In this document: positions 11,640 to 22,740 of the stretch, in pieces | How positions within the stretch are numbered: the first letter of the stretch is position 1 | Layout of the letters: each line of letters begins with the position of its first letter | Assembly: GCA_034509755.1 (NCBI GenBank) | Contig: CM067552.1 | Coordinates: 20,580,753-20,644,752 of the forward strand | DNA: 64,000 nt | Reading direction: 5' to 3' | From: Anisodus tanguticus | Taxonomy: Eukaryota > Streptophyta > Magnoliopsida > Solanales > Solanaceae | The notes under the pieces: generated by a model | Told to the model about the DNA's origin: nothing | Database searches by the model: none | The model's input: the letters and a program-made list of their open reading frames with translations, nothing else | Made by a program: the position numbers and the translations under genes

Positions 11640-14296
11640 TTGTCCTTTATTTGGATAGTTCTTCCTGAGTGAAGGAGATATGATGGTCTCCTATGACGTG
11701 GGCCACCATACTGGCCATTCTTTTACTACTAATGCCCGCAAGGACATGAGCTTCATCTAACACCCTTATAAGGGCCTGGAGGTGCTGAGAGAAACTTGAT
11801 AGCAATGTCAGTACCGATATCTGGGTTGGTGTCTTCTTCACATGTTCAACAATGGAATATTCCTTTGGTTGCATTCTCTGCCAAAAATCTTTGGCCTCAC
11901 CATCTGTGATCATTCTTCTTTGATTGTAGTTTTTTCTTGATTCCTCTTATGTCAATTCATCTGGAGTATAGCATCTGTCAATCTTGTCATGTCGTGAGCA
12001 ACTGCAGCCTCGACGATGAATTCTTTTCTAGGTCCCAACACTATGTCTTGGGCCATCTATGCTACGACAGGTACAAGAATGAATACCTCAAACCGAGAGC
12101 GCTCTTGAAGGATCAGAGAATCCACTATTTGTTCGAGTGTTTATGTGGTCACTCAGACTAAAGGTTTATAGATGACCCAATCCTCCTCTCTTTCAATCAT
12201 GTAGATGGTTGCATTTCCACGATTTGGCAGAGAATTTGTATTCACATTTGGGGCGGCCGTTTGTAGGGTTATTTTCCTTTTGTTAATCAAGTCTTGTATC
12301 TTATATTTTAGGTTGATATAATACACTTATGTGTTGTGTCCAACTCTGCCAGAGTGATAGGCGCAACTCTGATCAACCCGGAAGAAGTAATTTCTCTGGT
12401 TGACAGGTTTTGGTGGGATGGTTTGAATTATACCAGTAGCTCTCAACCTCTCAAACAGTCGAGCTCATGTTTTGGCTAACAGGGTGAATGTCTAGAGTAG
12501 TTTCTTCTCGAAATTGGGATGTGGCATGTTATATATGGTAGATGGTGGTTGGTTTTTGTAATTGGTACTAGGCCTTATAATTTTTAGATTTTAGGGTGGG
12601 AGGCTGTGCTTGGTGGTTTGGTTGTGGAATTTGAAAGGCTGGGGATGATACTTGGGAACTTTATTGGGGACTTTAGAAAGCTGGTGGTGCCGGCACCTTA
12701 TAGTTTGGATGGGCATAGAAAATAGGGATTGGGCTGTATGAAAACTGAAAATAGCTGTCAAGGGGTGGTGATAAATATATCTTGAGTAGAGAGCGTGACT
12801 CCTCTCTCTTTTCGGGGTTGGATGAATGAGATACGTTTTCCACGTCCTTTTTCTTCTTTCATGAGAGCCTCAGGTGCTTTGCTGGATGGTTTTGTTGGTC
12901 AGACTAACGATCCTTCCCGACTTGAGATAATCTTTTATAGCCTTTTCTATTTTGACCAATTGAGAAAACAACCACCCTGCCATAGAAAGCATTCTGTCGT
13001 AAAAGTCAACTCCTGGGATCGGATAAAGACACAAACCAATTCTTCTTCTTTCATGGGTGGTTGCACTTGAGCATCTTTGTCTTTCCACCTACTCGCATAT
13101 TCCTGGTAATTTTTTGTGGATTTTTTCTTGAATTTCTCCAAATAGTATTGGATGTGCATAGTTATGACATTAAACCAGAACCTCTCCATGAAAGATTCCG
13201 CCATGTCTTCCCAGGTGATCTATTGCCGCATGTCTTTTGAGGTGAACCATTCTGAAGTTTCTCCGATCAAGATTCGGGTGAACAATATCATCATTAGGGC
13301 GTGATTATTTCTTACCCCGACCAATTGATCACAGTAGGACCGCAGGCTTTGGGAGTCCACAACTCATTGAATATCTCAAACTTGGGCACTTTGAAGAAGC
13401 CGCCTATTTCTTAGGGAAAAGGGCGCTCCATCCTCCTAACTCCTTCCACTTCTCCCAGGGACAGGAAAGGAACTACGGTTTGACCTTCGGGCGAGTTCAG
13501 CCACCACCTCCGGGTCTGAGCTATCAACTCTCACCCCTTTTTCGCTTTAGTCGGAAGAGCCTCTCTCCTCCTTGAGTTCTAAATCAGTAAGAGAAGAGGG
13601 ACCGGCAAGCAAGATGAGCGAAGGAAAAGCCTCGTCGAGCAACAAAGAGAGGATTGCGCCAACCAAAGATTTGACTCCTCGAATATGTTCGAAGATCTCG
13701 AAATGATCTTCCAGTTCGGGGGAGTAAATCCTGCTCCAGATGCATACAAAGATCATCATAACTTAACCTGATAAGCTTCCGGGCAACGCGCGCAGAATGT
13801 GCAACCATCTCCCTCATTATTTGTTCCAGTTTTTATTCCATTTTCTGTTCGAGCTTGTCTTGATCTTCTATCCATGCCTTCTCCATCTCTTCATAGTGGT
13901 CCAATTAAAGGTGTTCGGGGGAGAAGTGATTTTGAGTGGTAGGGGTGTGGAATGACACAGTTAGATGTGTGGGATTGTTTCAGAGAATATTGGCAGCCCA
14001 TTTAGTTGATGGGTTAGTAGTATTTTGGTGGATCGTGGGGTTAGTGGGGACGGGCAGTAGTGCTTGGTATGAAGGCATGAAGTGAGTTTAGGAATTTGGT
14101 TTGTGTTGGCGGGTGGTGGAGTATGATAAGAGGTTCCAACGTGGTACAGTTCAGTAGTAGGTGGATTCTGGGTTAGGGGAATGGTTCCAGTAGGGTAGTT
14201 AGCAAAGTGTTCAAGCACAGGAGAGGTTAGATATGGAAAAAGTGATGCGGGTCTTCTCTTTTCAGCGGGTCTCTTTGGCAATTTTGGCCAATTCAT
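11640..14296 (-). pseudogene. Tat-type gag region, broken
   Basis: From the right: a Pro-rich amino end (about 13961-14296, MNWPKLPKRPAEK), then LSYDDLCMHLEQDLLP (about 13715-13760). The gag core spans about 12900-13204, with MAESFMERFWFNVITMHIQY and NYQEYASRWKDKDAQVQPP. A carboxyl part at about 12250-12370 reads CAYHSGRVGHNT and YKIQDLINKRKITLQTAAP, the CxxH-type knuckle of this lineage. A further block at 11647-11913 (EAKDFWQRMQPKEYSIVEHV) links gag to protease. Gag would form the virus-like particle. Stops and frame changes separate every block. Confidence 0.7.
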
Positions 14297-14339
14297 ATTG
14301 TTTTATCTTTTCTAAGAGATATTAACTTTCTCAAACACG

Positions 14340-15842
14340 ATAGCGATCACATCTTCGTAGTGTGCTGTGTTTTGCAAGTCAGGAGATTCCGACTTCCTGA
14401 TGACAAGTTCATTCTTGTTGCATTCATCTTCTGATGTACCAATCATTTTCCCTTTTCCTTTGGCTTATTATGAAAGGGATGTTGTTGCAGCTTGGGATCT
14501 GGTGAAGGATGCCAGCGTGACATGACATGATCCAACCTCCTCCATAAGAAAAGAAAAACTCAAAGACAGATGATGTTAGTATGTTAGTTGTCGATAATCA
14601 TTACAAGATAATATCACATAATTTGCAAATAAACAAAAAGATCCGCGCATTCAAATACAAATATTCGATTGATCCTTCATTCTGGGTTCTTTGGGTTTTT
14701 GGTACTTTGGTTTTTGTCAGAGAGTTTTCGTCGACTTGCTTCTCATGACGTCATCAGTGCATCAACTTCTTTAGCTAACTAATTGATCATCTCCCATCTT
14801 TGGCTGCCTGTTAGGAGGATTCAATTCTACCAGTCATGTGAGATTACTCTAGTATTATGAAAAGGAATATTTTTTAGGTAGTATATATTTTATGTAATAT
14901 AAGAAGAGAGTCTTATGTAGACAGACTATGTATACCGCCATGGGAAGCTAGGCCATTCTGTAGTTTGGTTTACATAAAACAATAACCCTCCAAGCCAATT
15001 CTTATCCAAAACGTTCCCTGGACTAGGCCCGATAAGGGTATCCTACGTACCCCCCTTGGAACATAAGGTCGGACGTAGTTTCTTTTATCTACAAATAGGA
15101 AGGGATAACATTTTATTTGTAGGGGGTGCCTAAATCTACACAAAAGAACACTTTTTTAAGTCATGGAAGGTTGTCACGCTTACAACCGCATAATTGGTCG
15201 TCGACCTTCCTTTTCAATAACAGGGAGGGAGAACCACCTAGATTTCCCCCATGTGGATCAGATGTTCCAACTCGAATTTGAAGGCTTCACATTCTTCGAT
15301 GTCGTGCCTTGGTGCTCTAGAATGAAACAAACAGATTCCCTTTTTCCTGGGGCTATTGGGTGACGGCTTCTAACTGGTCCTAATAGGGAAAATCTTCCCA
15401 GGACTGGCCAACTTATGGAAGATTCTTGCATATGCATCCTCGAAGATAGTGAATTCATAACTCCATACATATGTGTCCAAAGTGATGCCCTCTCTTGAGA
15501 CGATTAGGTCATGCACCAGTAGCTAGTGCGGTCCCCACACATGATAGATTATTCCATCATCGATCAGTATCACCACTCTTATCCTGATGGCCATGCATTC
15601 ATCAGTAGTTTGGCTAGGTTTATTCTTATGGAATGGGAATCTCTTGTGAGAATAAATTAGAGCACATGGCAGAAGCTTCTCATTACTGGAATATGTGGGC
15701 CCTACAACGCTCATTTTTCGTAAATCAAGCATTGCGCTGCCTTTGGCGTGACCTGGAAAGGGAAAGCATGGGCTTTGAGGACAATTGATCGGTGCCAAAG
15801 GGATCTTACGGCTTTCTGCAATAGCTACAGAGGATGCGGTTA
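14340..15842 (-). repeat. gypsy-derived segment, copy B, directly upstream of the gag relic
   Basis: This is homologous to 5986-7400 by eye. Its left edge touches the gag relic, and the minus-strand frame NELVIRKSESPDLQNTAHYE runs out of the repeat to about 14320. Near 15270-15450 it encodes FHKLASPGKIFPI and RHDIEECEAFKFELEHLI, like copy A. An earlier frame, KPSQTTDECMAIRIRVVILI (about 15560-15620), also occurs in copy A. Because it lies just 5' of gag, it may be the ORF1-like region that Ogre-type elements carry upstream of gag. It is cut off at about 15842. Confidence 0.55.
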
Positions 15843-16400
15843 AAGTCTAATTGAATCTAGACACCAATGGTGATATGACTATAAACTATTGTAATTAAAT
15901 TTTCCAAGTCTTTCCTAAGTATATTCGATTTTCCTTCACCTTATTGAATTTGTTACAAGTTAAAACGCTAGTGATTTTCAATTAATTTTAAAGTTTAATA
16001 TTATAAAAGGGTCAGAGAAAAATATGAGAAAGGACAAATTGGTCAACTTGTAATTATTTTGTATAAGTAATAAATAATTTAAAACAATTGATACAAATAA
16101 ATCAAAATAAGAGAGGTACATGTAATATCATGAACTACAAGGGAAGCTAGTGATATGAGAACAAACCTGGAGGGAAGTCTTTAAAATTATCCCAAATATC
16201 CAATTATATTTATAGGTATAAAATTGGAATTTTTACATTCTGTGCTGATTAGGATAAAATAATTACCCATTTTAGCCCATATTTAATTTTTTTACCGTAG
16301 TTAATCCTTTCATAACAGTCTCAACAAAAGCTTAGACAAAAGAGTGAAGTCTCAAGGATGTGAAGACAATAAAATAGACAACCAAAAGAAGACTACTACA
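15843..16400. other. AT-rich spacer without recognisable gene
   Basis: I see no coding potential, terminal repeats or RNA gene. The stretch separates the gypsy-derived copy B from the HSP70 fragment and is poor in G and C throughout. Confidence 0.5.
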
Positions 16401-16404
16401 ACTA

Positions 16405-16575
16405 TATCTGACTACTAGAACTAGATTTCATAGCACCAGCAGAAGGGCCATCCTCATCCATGCCACCAGCCATGTCAGGACCACCAACACCACCCTGGTA
16501 CATCTTCGCAATGATGGGGTTGCAAATGCTCTCAAGATCCATCTTGTCCTCAAACTTATCAGCCTCTGCTAAATG
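16405..16575 (-). pseudogene. HSP70 C-terminal fragment
   Basis: The minus-strand frame reads LAEADKFEDKM, then DLESICNPIIAKMYQGG and GGMDEDGPSAGA. This is the end of the lid domain and the Gly-rich tail of plant cytosolic HSP70/HSC70. In intact proteins this helical lid closes over bound peptide and the tail ends in EEVD, which recruits co-chaperones. Here the EEVD end is replaced by KSSSSSQI and a stop. Upstream, the similarity ends after about 55 residues at a TAG-free but unrelated AT-rich repeat. The nucleotide-binding and most of the substrate-binding domain are absent. It is a gene fragment, either left by a truncated retrocopy or carried in by a transposon. A single-residue gap (KELES to DLES) is also visible. 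Confidence 0.85.
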
Positions 16576-16592
16576 ATTTGTATAACAATGCA

Positions 16593-16762
16593 AAAGTGTG
16601 TATAAACACCTCTATTACATAATTATACACTTTTATATAGTGTAGAAGTGTGTATAAACACCTTTTATACATGTATAAACCCCTCTTGTATAAATTTGTA
16701 TACTTACTAGCGTAAAAGTGTGTATAAACACCTCTTATACATTATTATACACTTTTATACAT
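16593..16762. repeat. short tandem repeat with AAGTGTGTATAAACACC core
   Basis: The core AAGTGTGTATAAACACC recurs at about 16593, 16646 and 16716 with spacing of roughly 53 and 70 bases. Between copies lie TTATACACTTTTATA blocks, which are partial reverse complements of the core, so the repeat can fold on itself. It abuts the broken edge of the HSP70 fragment. Confidence 0.7.
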
Positions 16763-16923
16763 GGTTGATATATTGTCTACCGTAGTTGTATAAAATTGTA
16801 TATTTTGTATAATGTTGTATACCGTAGAAAAGTGGCTATGCGGATGTAAATTTAAAATATGACTGCGTGGATATAATTTCTTATGCCGAATTGTCCATTA
16901 TTGAAAATTTTCCTAAAAAATGA

Positions 16924-17112
16924 GTACTCCCTCCGTCCCAAAGTATGTCATGTTTCACTTTTCAAGAGTCAAACTAAATAAATTTTAACCAACATTTTAA
17001 GATATAATTTTCACCATATTGATATGTGAAAAATTGTAATTTATATTAATTTTCATAAGTTTTTTAATATCTAAATTGTAAACATGACAACTAATATGAA
17101 ACAGAAGAAAAA
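16924..17112. mobile_element. Stowaway-like MITE, one end degenerate
   Basis: The left end TACTCCCTCCGTCCCAAAG is the standard Stowaway terminal repeat preceded by the TA target. The right end (around 17095-17112, ATGAAACAGAAGAAAAAA) is a decayed complement. The interior is AT-rich and non-coding. Such elements are moved by Tc1/mariner transposases encoded elsewhere. Confidence 0.6.
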
Positions 17113-17291
17113 ATATTTAAGCAACACTATAATAAAGTAATTATTTAATTAAAATAATAGCTATACAATTGATATTAATAGTATGAAGTATTAATCTAAT
17201 AGTTAAGGTAAAAAGTAATCAAAGTAATAACAACAATAAGTGATAATATTGGAAGTAGTAGTTAGTGTTAATAATGATAATAATCTAAATA
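17113..17291. other. AT-rich flank left of copia LTR
   Basis: Non-coding AT-rich sequence between the MITE and the copia LTR. The last five bases before the LTR (AAATA) do not match the sequence right of the other LTR, so no target-site duplication is visible. Confidence 0.4.
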
Positions 17292-17598
17292 TGTTATAAA
17301 ATGATAGCAATAGCAATATAAAATAAGAGATGTAGACAAAGAAGTAGAGAGAAGGAGGGGACTTTCTTCTTATTTCAAGTGTATGTTTCACTTCCTTCAA
17401 AGGTGAATAACATCCCAATTTAAATGATAAAACCACCCAATGGAGGTTACAAATATTAAGTGCCCAAATCAATAGGTATATGTAACCTTCCAATTGAGGT
17501 TACAGTTATTAAGTGCCCAAATTAATAAGCACATGTAACATACAAAAGGTTAGTGAATGTGTATGGACATCCATACAAAGGATATGTAATTCATAACA
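17292..17598 (-). repeat. copia 3' LTR (left copy)
   Basis: It begins TGTTATAAAATG and ends CATAACA, an inverted TGTTAT/ATAACA pair, directly followed by the CTCCCCCTTGG complement of the polypurine tract. About 250 bases match the right LTR. Length 307 bases, short for a copia LTR but within range. Confidence 0.75.
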
Positions 17599-17829
17599 CT
17601 CCCCCTTGGATGTCCATAGATAATGTGCCTCGTTAAAACCTTACTAGAAAAAAATTCTAGTGAAGGAACAAGGGTACACATTTCTAATAATACATATTTT
17701 GGTTGCCTAATTAAAAACACTACAAGGAAAAGCAGTGGGACAAAACCTTATATAGGAAAAAGTACAACATGTATTAACTCCCCCCGATGAGAACTTCAGT
17801 CCAAATGCTTGAGTCTTCGTATTCCAATC

Positions 17830-18067
17830 TTGTGCATCATCTTCTCAAAAATTACAGTTGGTAGAGACTTAGTGAACAAATCAGTCATATTATCACTTGA
17901 ATGAATCTGTTGCACGTTGATATCACCATTCTTTTGGAGCTCGTGTGTGAAGAACAACTTTGGTGATAATGTGCTTTTGTCCTATCTTCTTTTCTGAATC
18001 CTCCCTTCAATTGAGCAATGCATGTTGCATTATCTTCATATAAGGTTGTGGGTATTTCAAACCACAT
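17830..18067 (-). pseudogene. copia RNase H C-terminal fragment
   Basis: The minus-strand frame IPTTLYEDNATCIAQLKGGF followed by KEDRTKAHYHQ corresponds to the YEDN block of plant copia RNase H. The usual GDRTKHISPK stretch is altered and the frame shifts after about 50 residues. RNase H degrades the RNA strand during reverse transcription. Just upstream (about 18068-18120) the sequence jumps to the integrase-RT linker, so the RT domain is deleted. Confidence 0.75.
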
Positions 18068-18119
18068 TTACTTCCAAGCGATTCAAATAGTCATAACATC
18101 AATTGGATTTATTGATATT

Positions 18120-18700
18120 TCTTCATTTTCTTGAGTTTGCGGCTCATTGATTTCTTCAAAAATATCAGGATTGATCAAATCTTGCATTTATTTATGAGAT
18201 TCTTTCTTAGTATCATTTTGACCATTTATTTTTATTTTTCTAGGATTTCGATCCTTACAAACCCAATGGTCTATCACGCTTCAGGTGTGCTTTTGGACTC
18301 ATTTGCTATGACACTAGTAGATGGTCCTACAGGGACATCAATCCGAATTGGAATATTCTCTGCAGGGATATGTGATTCGGTAATCCTTTTCAAATCTATA
18401 AATGTGTCTGACATTTGATTTGCTATTTTCTGCAAGTGAATAATCTTTTGGACCTATTGCTCACTAATAGAAGCATGTAGATCAAGATGAGACGATGATG
18501 AATTTTCCCACAAAAATTCTCTTTTTATTTCATTATTCTCTCCCCCTAATTTTGGAAAAATTCTCTCATCAAATCGACAATATGCAATTGATCTTATTTC
18601 AGTATCTCCACGTAAGGAAGAAATTATATCATGCTCATAGTTATAGCAAGATAAATAAATGTATCAATTGAACAAATATATGGTACTTCAGGACCAATCT
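18120..18700 (-). pseudogene. copia integrase C-terminus and linker, broken
   Basis: Minus-strand translation gives IAYCRFDERIFPKLGGENNE, the FDE-FP-LGG block that ends copia integrases. VQKIIHLQKIANQMSDTFID and SHIPAENIPIRIDVPVGPST follow, then a basic stretch RNPRK-type and NEEIS. These are typical of plant copia polyproteins between integrase and RT. Stops interrupt it at several points. Plus-strand frames here (18131-18418) are shadows. Confidence 0.7.
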
Positions 18701-21700
18701 AATTTTCTCATTTCAACTTCTTTTAGCAGGTAGTCTACTGCTTTTCGAAAACTCTTCAAAATTTCCAACCACATTCAAGTCAGCAACTTGCACAATCTTA
18801 TGAAATATTTTGAATATCGTAAATGGATAAGGATAAATAGAGTCATATTTGTACCCCTCATCAATAAATATTTATTAAGGTGATTTCAGTACATAAATCT
18901 TAGTTCATTTAATCCAATTATGGATTACAAACAAGTTTTTCAATATCTTGTATATGCTTCAGGCATTTTGAATCCTTCAAAAAAATTATATAACTTTATC
19001 ACGTGAGCCATATAGACTGAGATCATTTTCATTTAGTATTTAATTTACATGACATCTTCTCATGTCAGGACTGCAGATCCAGTAAATTTATCAAGATGTA
19101 TCTACTTGGTAATTATTTCTACATCAATATGATTTAAGAGACGTAGAATTCAGATCCTCATAATATTATACAATATTGCGCACTATATTGTATCAAATAT
19201 ATCATCGATGAGATATCATTTTATATCGGTTTGCAATTAGACACAACTTACTGAGATCTTATCACTTCATTATTTTTTAGGTACCTGTGAACCTCGTACG
19301 AGGTTTTATAAAGTGTTATGTCGTAGGCTCTTCAAGAGCACATTGCCTCCTTATTATGATCATTTGCTCCTCTCAAATTTCAAGAATTATTGCGTTTGAA
19401 ATCGATTTGTCTACCATGCTTCACATATGTTGTAAACCCTGTCCTTTAGGAACATTTAAGAGCATCTTGCAGCTGAAATATGAAATAGTTGGGTCAGTAA
19501 ATGCTTCTAACATTTGACTTGAATTATCGTTTGAACGAGGATCATACTGGTGATAATTCACAATCATATACCGCACAATAAAACTATTAGATGAAAACAT
19601 TTAGTTCCTGACCTTGAACCAATTGTGAGGGGAGAATTTATCATAATTTATTAGTCTGAAGTATACAAACGTCGTTGTATGCAATATATCATATTTCAGA
19701 TCAACACATGAAACTTTGTTCTCATTCGCAATGGTTTAGGTATTTATCGGAGGCATTCAACACTAAATCAGCTTGAACATAAACCAGTATCAACAAGATG
19801 AATTATCTTGATTACATAATATGAAAATTGTGCTCTCAACTCAATTATTTTGAGCAAACAATTTTGCATATGTCAAACTGCGGGTTGATAATAAACGCAC
19901 ATGTGACCGTCTTATCGATGCATCTATTTAAGACATCACATAACAGGTGAACGAGCCCTTATTTACCTTTTATATTTTTCAGAATTTAGGAAATTCAATC
20001 CCAACATTAGTCAGTATAATCAACTTATCATGAGAACAAACAAACAAATTCTTGAAGAATCTTCTAGTTCTTCAATATATTCTGAATACAAACTTAGCAC
20101 ATCATATTTAAATCAGGACAATCAAAATTGTCACGTTAATTGATAAAATTATTTGTACTAGTAAACTTTAGGTTTATCATGTCATGTGCTATTTATTTTA
20201 GTAAACTTCTGATTTACTATGACATGTATTCTATTTTGTACAATAACTTATGGTTTATCGTGACATGTGATTTCATCATGCTTATATTTGTGCAATACAA
20301 TTTGGAGAATAAAGAGGGTAACATTTCAAATACATATTTCTTACCCACTATGATTTGTGGATATTTAGTCATCCAATCATTTATAGCTTCAATATGATAA
20401 CCATTTACTTTAGTAAACTTCAGGTTTACTACAACTTGTGCTTCGATCATAACAACTTTTTATAATCTATAACGAATGACACAATAGTATATAAGCTCTT
20501 CAGGAGCCTCTATTTTATTCTCCATAATCACACATATTGTTTGGATACTATTGATGCCATGATCTTCTAGATAAATAGTTAGCTCTTCTGGAGCACTTGA
20601 TCATTAATTTTGTACAACCAAATATTGCTTAGATATTGATGGTATCATAAAAGAAATTATAGTTAGACACTACTGGTGTCATGAAATAAATTTTGCTTAG
20701 ATATTTCTGATATCATGAAAGAAAATAGTAAACGAATGGACACTTACAAATGATAAATTCATAACTGATTTTTAATCCAAACTTGCTATGAGAAGTATCT
20801 TCAAATAGAATGACATACACAAAGTAAAACTAATACACATTAACTACTAGCATTGTCTAAAATACAAAGTGAAAACTAAGTAATATAACGAAGTAATCGT
20901 TACTGAATGAACTACATGACATATTACTAAATGAACATAGTAAGAAATTCCAAAATTAATTCTTATTCTTTTTGAGATATTAGTAATATTTTATTAAAGG
21001 CCATAAAGGCATTGGCCATAAAAAGTATTCAGAAGAAATATAACCACAAATATGGATACACACCAATGCAAAAACTCTCAGCAAGCCATGATTTGTATAA
21101 TTATTATCATTTTTTAAACGTTTTTGTGTCTTTGCCTTTAATTGTTATCTTAACATTTTGCATAAAATTAAACTCATTTATTTCTCATTTTCAAATGTAA
21201 CATCCAGACCTTTAAACCCATTTATCAACTACTACAAATTAAATTCATTAATTTACATCAAATCATTCTCACCACTTACCAAATATATACTCCGTACATA
21301 ATATTTTCATACGCCCAACACACTAGCGTTAAAAAAACAGTAATACAAAATTATAAATATAGAACTATATATAAGCCAACGTTTCATTTTGAAATAAAAT
21401 ATAAGCCAATGATGGCTATTTAAGAGGTCAAATACGTTATCAATTAAATTGCAACAAATTCAAATGATATGTTAGAAACTGACAATATATTGTTCATTAA
21501 AAATAATATATGACATCCAATTGTTTGAAAAAAATCATCTAGCAAACGGATCAAATATTCTCATAATAAATGTCATTAAGAAAATTCAATATTTGTATCA
21601 ATTGAATTAAATACAAGGACTTAATGGAGGAATATTAAGACTCATAATTGAGTTTGCTACTTCGGGAGCAGATTTTTGAGTTTACTACTTCGCGAGTAAA

Positions 21701-22480
21701 GTATATAATATTTAGAATACTTTTCTCAACTATTCTACCTCTTCTGGAGGTGAGTCGTGATAACATCACAATCAAACGCACGTCCGTATATATAAGCTTT
21801 ACTTCATATTATCACATCTACTTCAGGGAATTGATCAGTACTTATAACATTTATCAAAATTTCTCATTCTTCGGAAATGGAACATAATCATCTATAATGA
21901 TATTACCACTTCTGATGGTTATTGACATATATGAATTTAATCATAACGAGATTTAAGAGATATTATCACTTTTGGTGATCATGTATTTCTTGTAAACCTT
22001 CATTCTTAGCCATTAAGGAATAAGAAATTAATATCATAATTCCTCTTAATATTATTATTCTTCAGGAATAAATTTGAGGCATAATTGATCAAGCGAACCA
22101 TTTAAGATTTGGAGATCAAAAGAATCCATACGAAATAATGATAACATACATCCAAAATCCATTAAGGATGATATATAATACACTACTAATGCTATGAATT
22201 CATTAGCTCTTTCCCATAATAATAACTTTACTTATGGCAAAATACGTATCAAAGATTTAGTCAGAACTAAAAAGTAAGGTTGTAAATCATCTTTCTTCGA
22301 GCCACATAGTCAGAATCTCAAATATCTCACTAAAGAGAACTTATGTCCCTCACGATATTATATACAACGGAGGGAATAATAAAAAGAAACGAAAGATGCT
22401 AAAAGGAATACCTGATGCAGTTCTTACTTTCGTCATATTTTCAAAATATTTGTCCACGGCAGAGTCTCGTGCTGATAACG
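18701..22480 (-). pseudogene. degenerate copia body and leader
   Basis: This AT-rich 3.8 kb should hold gag, protease and the integrase core, but no catalytic motif is readable. A minus-strand stretch at 20217-20450 (VVNLKFTKVNGYHIEAINDW) is open for 77 codons but matches nothing I recognise. Short plus-strand words of the form CTTC-N-GG (such as CTTCTGGAGCAC, CTTCAGGAGCC, CTTCGGGAGCAG, CTTCAGGAAT) recur from about 20160 to 22070. Near 22420-22470 the minus strand reads LSARDSAVDKYFENMTKV, close to the element's leader. Confidence 0.5.
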
Positions 22481-22733
22481 TGTTATAAAATGATAGCAAT
22501 AGCAATATAAGACAAGAGATGTAGACAAAGAAGTATAGAGAAGGAGGAGACTGTCTTCTTATTTCAAGTGTATGTTCCACTTCCTTCAAAGGTGAATAAC
22601 ATCCCAATTTATAGGATGAAACCACCCAATAGAGGTTACAAATATTAAGTGCCCAAATCAATAGGTACATGTAACCACCCAATCGAGGTTACAAATATTA
22701 AGTGTCCAAATTAATAGGTACATGTAACATACA
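22481..22733 (-). repeat. copia 5' LTR (right copy), truncated
   Basis: It begins TGTTATAAAATGATAGCAAT, matching the left LTR for about 250 bases to ACATACAAAAGGT. The last roughly 50 bases present in the left LTR are missing, because unrelated sequence starts at about 22741. The loss of the outer end explains the absence of a target-site duplication. Confidence 0.75.
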
Positions 22734-22740
22734 AAAGGTA

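Larger units (their letters stand above)
8871..14300 (-). mobile_element. Tat/Ogre-type Ty3/gypsy element, internal region, degenerate
   Basis: Reading on the minus strand from 14300 down, the order is gag, protease, a G-patch-like linker, reverse transcriptase and RNase H. This is the plant Tat lineage arrangement. No integrase is found beyond RNase H. Stops and frameshifts break every domain. The left end at about 8870 is where RNase H/connection similarity fades. Clear LTRs and target-site copies were not found. Confidence 0.75.
17292..22733 (-). mobile_element. Ty1/copia retrotransposon, RT-deleted, with both LTRs recognisable
   Basis: Two copies of an LTR in the same orientation bound the element. 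Between them the minus strand carries a leader (CGTTATCAGCACGAGACTC next to the right LTR), a degenerate body, the integrase C-terminal and linker region, and the end of RNase H, in copia order. The reverse transcriptase that should lie between linker and RNase H is missing. The polypurine tract AAGGGGGAGTG (minus strand) abuts the left LTR at 17599-17609. The element is dead. Confidence 0.8.

Noticed and set aside
17203..17493. Frame starting MEGYIYLLIWALNICNLHWV and its twin at 22350-22682 as a conserved gene pair
   Set aside because: The two frames are the same stretch of the two copia LTRs; similarity reflects LTR duplication.
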